The position numbers and the translations under genes are program-made. The notes under the pieces were generated by a model. It did not search any database. It had not been told where the DNA came from and was given only the letters and a program-made list of their open reading frames with translations. From Bacteroidales bacterium (lineage in GTDB: Bacteria > Bacteroidota > Bacteroidia > Bacteroidales > WCHB1-69), in assembly GCA_028684405.1 (NCBI GenBank), contig JAQUGA010000090.1, positions 1 to 9,232 on the forward strand: 9,232 nucleotides of DNA, in the 5' to 3' direction. Of the stretch, positions 1-5,654 are shown piece by piece (the stretch's first letter is position 1; each line of letters begins with the position of its first letter).

Positions 1-1
1 T

Positions 2-385
2 ACACACGGCGAAATTAAATACAATTATGGCAGTGTTACGGCAATGAAATATGGTGCTGCCGAATTGGTAGACCCACGCCCTTATGCTGTTGGGAAAATA
101 AAAAAGACGTTTGAAATATATCCTAACCTTGGACCTATTTTGCCATCCATGGGATATAGCGAACAGCAAATCAAAGATTTGGAAACTACCATTGAAAATA
201 CTCCCTGCGATTTGGTTTTAATTGCGACTCCCATTGATTTGAATAGAATTATTAAAATCAATAAACCTTATGTCAAAATTGGATATGAATTGCAAGATTT
301 TGGCAAACCCGATATGAGAGATGTATTGTGTGAATTTATTGAAAAATACAATCTTAAAAAAGGTGGCTGTAGCTGCTGTTGTTAA
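2..385 (+). CDS. Predicted GTPase, COG2403 (cyclic 2,3-diphosphoglycerate synthetase-like), C-terminal part only
   Basis: The gene enters from the left edge. The frame is open from base 2 (THGEIKYNYG...) to the TAA at 383-385, so about 128 C-terminal residues are visible. The stretches AAELVDPRPYAVGKI, LGPILPSMGYSEQQIKDLE and DLVLIATPIDLNRIIKINKP resemble the C-terminal half of the COG2403 GTPase family, which I recall as related to archaeal cyclic 2,3-diphosphoglycerate synthetase. Members are usually about 440 residues, so most of the protein, including the nucleotide-binding N-terminus, lies outside the window. The role in bacteria is not established. The ATG at 44 is internal, because the family sequence continues upstream of it. 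The protein ends in GGCSCCC, four Cys in the last five residues, which could bind metal or be a disordered tail. A hairpin terminator follows 6 nt after the stop. Confidence 0.75.
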   Translation, partial: THGEIKYNYGSVTAMKYGAAELVDPRPYAVGKIKKTFEIYPNLGPILPSMGYSEQQIKDLETTIENTPCDLVLIATPIDLNRIIKINKPYVKIGYELQDFGKPDMRDVLCEFIEKYNLKKGGCSCCC

Positions 386-391
386 TGTTTT

Positions 392-413
392 AAAGCGACC
401 CTTTGGTCGCTTT
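392..413 (+). terminator. Rho-independent terminator after the GTPase gene
   Basis: AAAGCGACC (392-400) pairs perfectly with GGTCGCTTT (405-413) around a CTTT loop. The 9-bp stem ends in three T and is followed by AATTTTG, so the U-tract is short and interrupted. Its position 6 nt after the GTPase stop and before pyrB fits termination of the upstream gene. Confidence 0.75.
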
Positions 414-420
414 AATTTTG
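413..420 (+). promoter_or_regulatory. Candidate -7 element for pyrBI
   Basis: TAATTTTG matches the Bacteroidota -7 consensus TAnnTTTG and would place the transcription start near 426, about 26 nt before the pyrB ATG. It shares its first base with the preceding terminator stem. I find no TTG element at about 19 nt spacing upstream, so the assignment rests on one short motif in AT-rich DNA. Confidence 0.3.
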
Positions 421-451
421 AAAAAAAATCATGTTGAATAAATAAATAAAA

Positions 452-1360
452 ATGAAAAACAGAAGTTTAATTTCAATTAGTGATTACTCTAAAGAGGAGT
501 ATTTGCAAATTTTAGAATTGGCAAAAGAGTTTGAGGAAAATCCGGTTCAAAAAATTGCTGATGGTCGTGTCATAGCAAGTTTGTTTTTTGAACCATCAAC
601 GCGTACGATGTTAAGCTTCGAAAGTGCAGCCAATAGGCTGGGTGCCAGGGTTATTGGTTTTAGCGGAGCCAGTAATACTTCGGTAGCAAAAGGAGAATCG
701 TTTGCTGATACAATCAAAACCGTTGCTAATTACAGTGATTTAATCATCATGCGTCATCCAGTGGAAGGTTCTTCCAGATATGCATCGGAAGTTTCGCACG
801 TTCCTGTAATCAATGCTGGCGATGGTGCTAATCAACATCCTACGCAATGTTTGCTTGACTTGTACACCATTATGCAAACGCAAGGAACTCTTGATAACTT
901 GCACATTACTTTGGTGGGTGACTTGAAATTTGGTCGTACCGTTCACTCCTTAGTACAAGCCATGTGTCATTTCAACACAACATTCCATTTGGTTTCTCCC
1001 GATGAACTGAAATTGCCCAGTGCTGTTAAGCTTCATATTAAAGAGAAAAATCTTAATTATTACCAATATACCCAAATGCCTGATGCCTTACAACAAGCTG
1101 ATATTGTGTATATGACTCGTATTCAAAGGGAAAGGTTTCAAGATCCTTTGGAATACGAACGTGTAAAAAACTCATATGTTTTAAACAAAGCTCTTTTGGT
1201 AGATGTAAAACCCAATATGAAAGTATTACACCCACTTCCCCGTGTGAATGAAATTTCTACGGATGTTGACGATACGCCACAAGCATATTACTTTAAACAA
1301 GCACTGAATGGTGTTTTTGTTCGTCAGGCTATCATTAGTAAAATATTGGGTTTAAAATAA
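452..1360 (+). CDS. pyrB: Aspartate carbamoyltransferase, catalytic subunit
   Basis: PyrB condenses carbamoyl phosphate with L-aspartate to N-carbamoyl-L-aspartate, the committed step of de novo pyrimidine synthesis, in the cytosol. The 302 residues match the usual length of about 305. Visible motifs are the carbamoyl-phosphate loop FFEPSTRT (45-52), SVAKGES (77-83, with the Lys supplied to the neighbouring active site), RHP (101-103), GANQHPTQ (125-132), GDLKFGRTVHSL (156-167), MTRIQRERF (221-229) and HPLPRVNEI (260-268). These cover both the carbamoyl-phosphate and aspartate domains. FFEPSTRT with the MTR-Q-ERF block and an adjacent pyrI points to aspartate rather than ornithine carbamoyltransferase. 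The ATG has an A-rich leader typical of Bacteroidota. The stop lies 17 nt before pyrI, so the two are almost surely co-transcribed. Confidence 0.97.
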   Translation: MKNRSLISISDYSKEEYLQILELAKEFEENPVQKIADGRVIASLFFEPSTRTMLSFESAANRLGARVIGFSGASNTSVAKGESFADTIKTVANYSDLIIMRHPVEGSSRYASEVSHVPVINAGDGANQHPTQCLLDLYTIMQTQGTLDNLHITLVGDLKFGRTVHSLVQAMCHFNTTFHLVSPDELKLPSAVKLHIKEKNLNYYQYTQMPDALQQADIVYMTRIQRERFQDPLEYERVKNSYVLNKALLVDVKPNMKVLHPLPRVNEISTDVDDTPQAYYFKQALNGVFVRQAIISKILGLK

Positions 1361-1377
1361 TTTTAAATTGTAAAAAA

Positions 1378-1842
1378 ATGGAGAATAATAATCGTAAAGA
1401 GCTGGTTGTATCAGCCATCAAAAGCGGAACTGTAATTGATCATATCCCAAACGATATGGTATCAACGGTCATAAAGATTTTGAATTTATATGAGGTTACC
1501 AATGAAATTGTATTTGGTGCTAATTTAGATAGTAAAAAATATGGCAAAAAAGGCTTAATCAAGGTGAAAGATAAAAAGTTTGAATCTTCGGAGATAAACA
1601 AAATTTCCTTGGTGGCTCCTTCTGCTACAATTATTGAAATTGAAGATTACAGAGTAGCCCGTAAATTTAAGGTAGATGTACCTAAAAAAATAAGTGGTAT
1701 TGTAAAATGCTTCAATCCAAAATGCATTACCAATGTAGAAAATGCTAAAACAAAATTTGATGTTTTAGATGGAGAAGATTTGAAATTGCTTTGCCATTAC
1801 TGCGAAAAAATTACCAAAAAAGGAACGGTAGAGTTTTTGTAA
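1378..1842 (+). CDS. pyrI: Aspartate carbamoyltransferase, regulatory subunit
   Basis: PyrI is the non-catalytic subunit that assembles with PyrB trimers and, in the E. coli enzyme, carries the allosteric nucleotide site (CTP/UTP inhibition, ATP activation). The 154 residues match the family length. The N-terminal allosteric domain begins with KELVVSAIKSGTVIDHIP (7-24), like the E. coli V-A-I-GTVIDHIP region. The C-terminal domain carries the structural zinc ligands in the expected spacing: C111 and C116 (CFNPKC), C139 and C142 (CHYC). All four Cys are present, so the PyrB-contacting domain should fold. It starts 17 nt after pyrB with an A-rich leader. A strong terminator follows 12 nt after the stop, which closes a two-gene operon. 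Confidence 0.97.
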   Translation: MENNNRKELVVSAIKSGTVIDHIPNDMVSTVIKILNLYEVTNEIVFGANLDSKKYGKKGLIKVKDKKFESSEINKISLVAPSATIIEIEDYRVARKFKVDVPKKISGIVKCFNPKCITNVENAKTKFDVLDGEDLKLLCHYCEKITKKGTVEFL

Positions 1843-1854
1843 AAAAATATGATG

Positions 1855-1887
1855 AAAAAAAGTCCGGCAATTTGTCGGACTTTTTTT
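1855..1887 (+). terminator. Rho-independent terminator after pyrBI
   Basis: GTCCG (1862-1866) pairs with CGGAC (1876-1880), extended by an A7 run on the left (1855-1861) and a T7 run on the right (1881-1887). The A and T runs make it potentially bidirectional. It lies 12 nt after the pyrI stop, in the gap between convergent genes. Confidence 0.85.
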
Positions 1888-1960
1888 GTTTAGAAATAAA
1901 ATAAAAAACTCAATTATTCTGAAGCTTAGTTTTTAGTTTTAAATAGCTTGGAATTAATGT

Positions 1961-1994
1961 AAAAAAAAATGGAGCGCTTTTGGCAACTCCATTT
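1961..1994 (-). terminator. Rho-independent terminator for the minus-strand lipoprotein gene
   Basis: Read on the minus strand, AAATGGAG (1994-1987) pairs with CTCCATTT (1974-1967) around a 12-nt loop. The minus-strand T run reaches 1961 (A1961-A1969 on the plus strand). It sits 50 nt beyond the lipoprotein stop at 2045 and faces the pyrI terminator. Confidence 0.75.
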
Positions 1995-2044
1995 CTTGGT
2001 TGTGTTTTGGTCTTTGTATAAAAAAATGTTGTTTTCTGATTTAT

Positions 2045-2494
2045 TTAAAAATATTTCTGAATACCAATACAAAGTCTATTTTCATAGACCCATATTTTTA
2101 GGTTTAGGTTGTCTATGTTTTCAAAAAGCCACTCTTTTTTGGAATTTGATTGACCATATTCTTTTTCAAATTGGTGAAATATATCAATATTTTTGTTGAA
2201 TGTGATAATTATTTCATATAAAATTTGATTTTCATCAAACTGATAATTTATCTTCGAAAAATCTTTATCAATAAATGTTTCAAAAGCATAGGTGATTTTT
2301 TTTCCAGGATCAACAGAGAGGGTATTCGTGTTACGAACTGATTTTAATTGATTTAAGCTCATGCCCAAATATACTTTATTGATTTCTGTCGGGAAAAACT
2401 TTTGATGCTCTTTTACAGTTCTACGAGTTCCGCTGCAAGACCACAGACAGCTTATTAATAGAATTGAAATAAATATATAATGTATTATTTTCAT
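2045..2494 (-). CDS. Small putative lipoprotein of unknown function
   Basis: I do not recognise the family. With the ATG at 2494-2492 the protein has 149 residues. A TTG at 2506 would add four residues (MCNK) but would overlap the stop of the preceding remnant, so the ATG is preferred. The N-terminus MKIIHYIFISILLISC is a short signal peptide. LISC (Cys16) fits a lipobox, and Cys20 in LWSC is a second candidate followed by a Ser/Gly stretch as in many Bacteroidota lipoproteins. The mature part contains NKVYLGMSLNQLKSVR, reminiscent of the 'xGMsxxqv' start of small BLIP/SmpA-like lipoprotein domains, but that link is weak. The rest alternates short hydrophobic and charged segments, suggesting a small alpha/beta domain. 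It lies 1 nt after a degraded T9SS sorting domain and is followed by its own terminator. Membrane anchoring is inferred. Confidence 0.7.
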   Translation of the reverse strand: MKIIHYIFISILLISCLWSCSGTRRTVKEHQKFFPTEINKVYLGMSLNQLKSVRNTNTLSVDPGKKITYAFETFIDKDFSKINYQFDENQILYEIIITFNKNIDIFHQFEKEYGQSNSKKEWLFENIDNLNLKIWVYENRLCIGIQKYF

Positions 2495-2495
2495 T

Positions 2496-2618
2496 TTATT
2501 GCACAATTACTTTTTCAGTATGAGAATTGTTTTTATTTGCAATCTTATTCAAATAAGTCCCAGTAGGAAGACGACTATTTAAGTTGATTTTATTTGTAGA
2601 ATTTGATAATTCATTAAA
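2496..2618 (-). pseudogene. Remnant of a T9SS C-terminal sorting domain (type A-like)
   Basis: On the minus strand, from just below an in-frame stop at 2621-2619 to the TAA at 2498-2496, the frame reads 40 codons containing NKINLNSRLPTGTY and HTEKVIVQ followed by the stop. This matches the end of Por-type (type IX) secretion sorting domains, which typically read INLNSLPSGTYILKI...TEKVIVK. There is no start codon or cargo domain upstream. The frame is interrupted at 2621, and the adjacent plus-one frame (about 2622-2660) stays open for a further short stretch, consistent with a frameshift. It is best read as the tail of a lost secreted protein. The expected hydrophobic residues after GTY are partly replaced (LNKI for ILKI). 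Confidence 0.6.
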
Positions 2619-2760
2619 TTAGGATTCGTTGAGGTGATGATTAAAACTTGAAATTTACAACAAAAGCTTTCTTCTTTTTGCTATTTTTACTTTGTCTTAA
2701 AAGTGTTTTTTGTGTAAATGACTGATAACCAGTTCTTAATATTCGATATTGATTTCTTAA

Positions 2761-2778
2761 TTTTTAATTCGTAATTGA
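2761..2778. repeat. AT-rich dispersed repeat, copy 1
   Basis: TTTTTAATTCGTAATTGA lies 12 nt beyond the stop of the zinc-ribbon gene. Near-identical copies occur at 3998-4016 (one extra T) and 4287-4304 (one G-to-T change). Runs of TAATTCGTAATT type are, as I recall, common between genes in Flavobacteriia. Confidence 0.55.
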
Positions 2779-2789
2779 TAATTATTCAT

Positions 2790-3881
2790 CTATCCCATAA
2801 TCCAAAAAATACCAGCTAAAATAGCGATAATTAGCAGGATAACACCCATTATTTTCCAAGCACTTTTGGGGTAATTTCCGCAAATGTCTCCCGTTTGTCC
2901 ATTAATTAGGAAGTTATAGGTTTTGTTTTTATAGCGGTATGAGCTAATCCAAATGGGCAATAAAATGTGCTTGAAAGTAATTTTGCTGTATTGAGTAGTG
3001 CTTTTGCTTATTTTTTGTTGATCCCCTCCAATATCACTTTTAATAAGGGACTTAATCTCTTCGTTCATTTTGTTTTTTGCCTCATTAAAGCCATTTTTTA
3101 GATCAATTTGATAAATTTCTGTTCTAAAACCACTCACAAAATCTTCTTTGTAATTTACAAGTTCTGAATAATTCCAATTGGTTAGCTGATTTGCCAGTTT
3201 TTTGGGCAAAGACTTGGATGCAGCAACCAAAACATCATCAAAAAAATGAGAAATAGTGCCTGATACATAGCTCCATCTGACTTTAGTTACCGATTCTTGT
3301 TTTCCGTTTCGGGTTTCTGTTGTAGTATAATTAGTGCCTCGTTCGCCAAAGTACGTAGATTCCACTTGAGCGTCGTATGTCCAGTATGGAGTGTAGACCC
3401 CAACAATTGATTCAAGATTGGCCATTTTTTTTAAAGAGCTGGGAGCAAAAAAATGACTTTTTATCCATTTCGAATAAAGCTCTTGTCCTTTGCTTTTGGA
3501 TATTTTAAATGGAATTAAGTATTTTGGTTTAATAATTCTTTTAATAGATTCGTTAGCGATGACAATGGCAGTTCCGCAAAATGGGCAGTTTGAAGAAGTT
3601 ATATTTTCTGGTAGTGTACTTTGAGCTCCGCAGGCATCGCATTTTATTTGGAGGACATTAATGCTCATTTCATCATCCATGCAAATTTCTGAAATCATTT
3701 CTTCAAAATTCTCCTCAACAACGTCTATGTCTTCTTGAATAATTTCATTCAATTCACCACAATATTTACATTTTAAGCTGTGCTGACCAGGTTCAAAAAT
3801 TGAAAATCCTCCACAATTTTTGCAAGGAAATTTTTTATGTTCTTGAATTTGAACATCTTCAAAGTTGTTTTGATCTGTCAT
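2790..3881 (-). CDS. Double zinc-ribbon protein with a C-terminal membrane anchor, conserved, function unknown
   Basis: The 363-residue product has two four-Cys zinc ribbons: C20/C23 with C38/C41 (CKNC...CKYC) and C81/C84 with C99/C102 (CDAC...CPFC). A long conserved domain follows, with LIPFKISKSKGQELYSKWIK (122-141), GVYTPYWTYDAQ (161-172), SGTISHFFDDVLVAASKSLP (207-226), GFRTEIYQIDL (251-261), DIGGDQQ (283-289), TQYSKITFKHILLPIWISSYRYKNK (296-320) and FLINGQTGDICG (324-335). One transmembrane helix ends the protein (about 344-362), so the ribbons are probably cytoplasmic on an anchored protein. This architecture is widespread and is often labelled 'TFIIB-type zinc ribbon' or, misleadingly, 'PriA-like helicase'; no helicase motif is visible. 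Its biochemical role is unknown. It is monocistronic as far as the window shows, with 401 nt separating it from the NUDIX gene upstream. Confidence 0.85.
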   Translation of the reverse strand: MTDQNNFEDVQIQEHKKFPCKNCGGFSIFEPGQHSLKCKYCGELNEIIQEDIDVVEENFEEMISEICMDDEMSINVLQIKCDACGAQSTLPENITSSNCPFCGTAIVIANESIKRIIKPKYLIPFKISKSKGQELYSKWIKSHFFAPSSLKKMANLESIVGVYTPYWTYDAQVESTYFGERGTNYTTTETRNGKQESVTKVRWSYVSGTISHFFDDVLVAASKSLPKKLANQLTNWNYSELVNYKEDFVSGFRTEIYQIDLKNGFNEAKNKMNEEIKSLIKSDIGGDQQKISKSTTQYSKITFKHILLPIWISSYRYKNKTYNFLINGQTGDICGNYPKSAWKIMGVILLIIAILAGIFWIMG

Positions 3882-3898
3882 GATTTTTTTATTTTCAA

Positions 3899-3906
3899 CA
3901 AAAATA
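3899..3906 (-). promoter_or_regulatory. Candidate -7 element for the zinc-ribbon gene
   Basis: CAAAAATA on the plus strand is TATTTTTG on the minus strand, matching TAnnTTTG. Transcription would start near 3893 and give a leader of about 12 nt. There is no clear TTG at about 19 nt upstream, so this is a weak call. Confidence 0.3.
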
Positions 3907-3997
3907 ATAAAAAAATGAAGGTGTAAAAATATAAATTGTAATTTGGAAGATAATTTTTTATCCTAAGCCTGAACAACTAGGCAATCGAGAATGATGA

Positions 3998-4016
3998 TTT
4001 TTAATTTCGTAATTGA
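3998..4016. repeat. AT-rich dispersed repeat, copy 2, left flank of the array
   Basis: TTTTTAATTTCGTAATTGA matches the copy at 2761-2778 with one inserted T. It lies 15 nt before the first array unit. Together with the following CTCTCAATCTCT it resembles the 3' end of the NUDIX gene at 4287-4316, so the array is bracketed by similar sequence. Confidence 0.55.
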
Positions 4017-4031
4017 CTATAAAAAAACTCT

Positions 4032-4250
4032 CAATCTCTTCAATCACTTCAATCTCCTCAATCACTTCAATCTCACCTCAATCTCACCTCAATCACTTCA
4101 ATCTCCTCAATCTCACTCAATCTCACTTCAATCTCACTTCAATCTCACTCAATCTCACTTCAATCTCCTCAATCACTTCAATCTCTTCAATCACTTCAAT
4201 CTCCTTCAATCTCCTCAATCACTTCAATCTCCTCAATCACTTCAATCTCA
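4032..4250. repeat. Tandem array of 22 full CAATC-headed units (9-11 bp), G-free on the plus strand
   Basis: Reading from 4032, the plus strand divides without remainder into 22 units that each begin CAATC, plus a partial unit at 4243-4250. The forms are CAATCACTT (7 copies), CAATCTCCT (5), CAATCTCACTT (3), CAATCTCTT (2), CAATCTCACCT (2), CAATCTCACT (2) and CAATCTCCTT (1). CAATCACTT and CAATCTCCT often alternate, giving an 18-bp higher-order period. From 4016 to 4257 the plus strand has no G. Unit lengths of 9, 10 and 11 break any reading frame, so apparent Leu/Asn/His/Phe-rich frames across it are artefacts. It fills most of the gene-free stretch 3882-4282; the rest holds AT-rich repeat copies and a weak promoter candidate. 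It is not CRISPR: there are no unique spacers. Confidence 0.9.
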
Positions 4251-4270
4251 AAAACTAGTACCCAATACTA

Positions 4271-4304
4271 AATTCGTAATTTTTAATTTTTAATTCTTAA
4301 TTGA
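4271..4304. repeat. AT-rich dispersed repeat, copy 3, forming the 3' end of the NUDIX gene
   Basis: The block contains AATTCGTAAT (4271-4280) and TTTTTAATTCTTAATTGA (4287-4304), the latter one base different from the copy at 2761-2778. Read on the minus strand it supplies the last codons, QLRIKN, and the stop of the NUDIX gene. The gene's C-terminus therefore appears to be repeat-derived. Confidence 0.55.
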
Positions 4305-4945
4305 TTCTCAATCTCTCGTAGATAATTCAAAATAAGATTCTTGATAGAAGGATAGGTTTTGGTTAAAATTGAATTTAATTCACTCACATTAACCCATTTG
4401 GCTATTTCAATTGCCTCTGAGGTTTGGGGATGCAATTCAGTCGAGTCGGAACAGTGCATTTCGTACCAATGCGTTTCTTTCATGCAAAGTTTTCCCTCTA
4501 AAGTATATACATGAAAGGTAGAATCGATTTTTCGGGTCAATTTTAGATTGTTAACGCCAGTCTCTTCAATCACTTCTCGATAAGCGGCGTCATCAAGAGC
4601 TTCGTCTTTTTCGACATGACCTTTGGGTAAATCCCATCGGTGGAAACGATAAATAAATAGAATTTGATTTTTTTCGTTGCGAACTACGCCACCAGCTGCT
4701 GACACATAAAACAGTCGTTTTGAGAAGATTTCAAAAAGCGTTTTTAAGTTGTCTTTTGTATAAATATATAAATCTCGAAAGGTATTGTCTTTTTCAAATT
4801 CTATGATTTTTTTCAAGAACTCTTTTTCACAATTAAATTCGTAATAATCATCCCCAGATTTGAGTGAAATTAAATTGATTTTATCCGTCATAATAATAGA
4901 ACGGTTGTTGTAAAAAACTTTGTATATTTGCTTCTCGTTAATCAT
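4283..4945 (-). CDS. NUDIX hydrolase
   Basis: NUDIX enzymes hydrolyse nucleoside diphosphates linked to another moiety, using Mg2+ bound by the Nudix box. That box is complete at 109-131 (G, five residues, E, seven residues, REVIEETGV), preceded by AAGGVVRNEKNQILFIYRFHRWDLPKG (83-109), the family's first strands. An extension of about 80 residues opens with IYKVFYNNRSIIMTDK. I recall a similar N-terminus (YKVFxNxxxIxLT) in Bacteroidota homologues, which supports the ATG at 4945 over the internal ATG at 4891. The substrate cannot be read from sequence. The C-terminal NQLRIKN is encoded by an AT-rich repeat. The gene is divergent from pyrE with only 14 bp between start codons, so the promoters must overlap coding sequence. 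A fragment of the Nudix-box codons recurs exactly in the array downstream. Confidence 0.92.
   Translation of the reverse strand: MINEKQIYKVFYNNRSIIMTDKINLISLKSGDDYYEFNCEKEFLKKIIEFEKDNTFRDLYIYTKDNLKTLFEIFSKRLFYVSAAGGVVRNEKNQILFIYRFHRWDLPKGHVEKDEALDDAAYREVIEETGVNNLKLTRKIDSTFHVYTLEGKLCMKETHWYEMHCSDSTELHPQTSEAIEIAKWVNVSELNSILTKTYPSIKNLILNYLREIENQLRIKN
4923..4930 (+). promoter_or_regulatory. Candidate -7 element of pyrE inside the NUDIX coding region
   Basis: TATATTTG fits TAnnTTTG exactly and predicts a start near 4936, about 24 nt before the pyrE ATG. A TTG at 4905-4907 is 15 nt upstream, shorter than the usual 19 or so. The element lies within codons 6-8 of the divergent NUDIX gene. Confidence 0.5.
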
Positions 4946-4959
4946 AATACAATTATTTT

Positions 4960-5604
4960 ATGCAATCAAAAAATCGATGTGCACAATATCTACTGCAAAT
5001 AAACGCAATAAAATTGAATCCATCAAATCCTTTTACATGGGCATCGGGTTTGAAATCACCAATCTATTGCGATAACCGTAAGTCTTTATCGTATCCAGAA
5101 GTCCGTGATTTTATCCGTGATGAATTCGTAAAAATCGTTAAAACCCACTACGGAAATCCAGATGTTATTGCTGGTGTTGCCACGGGAGCAATAGCGATGG
5201 GAGTGTTGGTGGCTCATGCCCTTAATAAACGATTTGTGTATGTGCGCAGTGAAGCCAAAAAACACGGCATGATAAACTTAATAGAAGGAGATATCAAAGA
5301 AGGACAATCTGTGGTGGTAATCGAAGATTTAATTTCTACTGGGGGAAGCAGTCTGAAAGCCGTACAGGCTCTTCGCGAAGCCAATTGCAAGGTTTTGGGC
5401 ATGGCGGCAATTTTTACTTACGAACTTCCAAAAGCATTGGATGCCTTTGCTCAAGAAGTGGTTGATTTGCAAACTATTACCGATTATTCTCATTTATTGG
5501 AAACAGCTTTGGAGATTAATTATATCAATGCTAAAGAGTTTGAAACTCTGAAAGTTTGGAAAAAATCGCCTGCCGATTGGAGTGCAAAGTTCGAAGAAAA
5601 ATAG
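4960..5604 (+). CDS. pyrE: Orotate phosphoribosyltransferase
   Basis: PyrE joins orotate to PRPP to give orotidine 5'-monophosphate, the penultimate step of UMP synthesis, acting as a cytosolic dimer. The 214 residues are the normal length. The PRPP-binding signature VVVIEDLISTGGSS is at 118-131, with the acidic pair E122/D123. FTWASGLKSPIYCDNR (25-40) is the orotate-binding N-terminal segment. VRSEAKKHG (95-103) is the catalytic loop region with its Lys and His. GVATGAIAMG (72-81) completes the core. It is divergent from the NUDIX gene and followed after 50 nt by an SRPBCC gene with no terminator between, so those two are likely co-transcribed. It is about 3 kb from pyrBI, with minus-strand genes between, and so in a separate unit. 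Confidence 0.97.
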   Translation: MQSKNRCAQYLLQINAIKLNPSNPFTWASGLKSPIYCDNRKSLSYPEVRDFIRDEFVKIVKTHYGNPDVIAGVATGAIAMGVLVAHALNKRFVYVRSEAKKHGMINLIEGDIKEGQSVVVIEDLISTGGSSLKAVQALREANCKVLGMAAIFTYELPKALDAFAQEVVDLQTITDYSHLLETALEINYINAKEFETLKVWKKSPADWSAKFEEK

Positions 5605-5654
5605 AATAATTCAAGTTTTTAGGTACTATTTAATTACCATTAATCATTATTTTG

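Noticed and set aside
431..445. Four-codon mini-ORF (MLNK) just before pyrB, as a possible leader peptide for attenuation
   Set aside because: It is in AT-rich DNA where such frames are common. There is no U-rich attenuator hairpin between it and pyrB; the nearby hairpin lies upstream of it.
4029..4250. Possible CRISPR array
   Set aside because: Units are 9-11 bp with no unique spacers, and no cas genes are nearby.
3991..4293. Open plus-strand frames across the CAATC array giving Leu/Asn/His/Phe/Ser-rich proteins of 81-100 residues
   Set aside because: They are a by-product of a G-free repeat that lacks stops. Unit lengths of 9, 10 and 11 bp shift the frame, and no family, signal or start context supports coding.
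4889..4891. Internal ATG as the true NUDIX start
   Set aside because: It would remove IYKVFYNNRSII, which resembles the conserved N-terminus of Bacteroidota homologues as I recall them.
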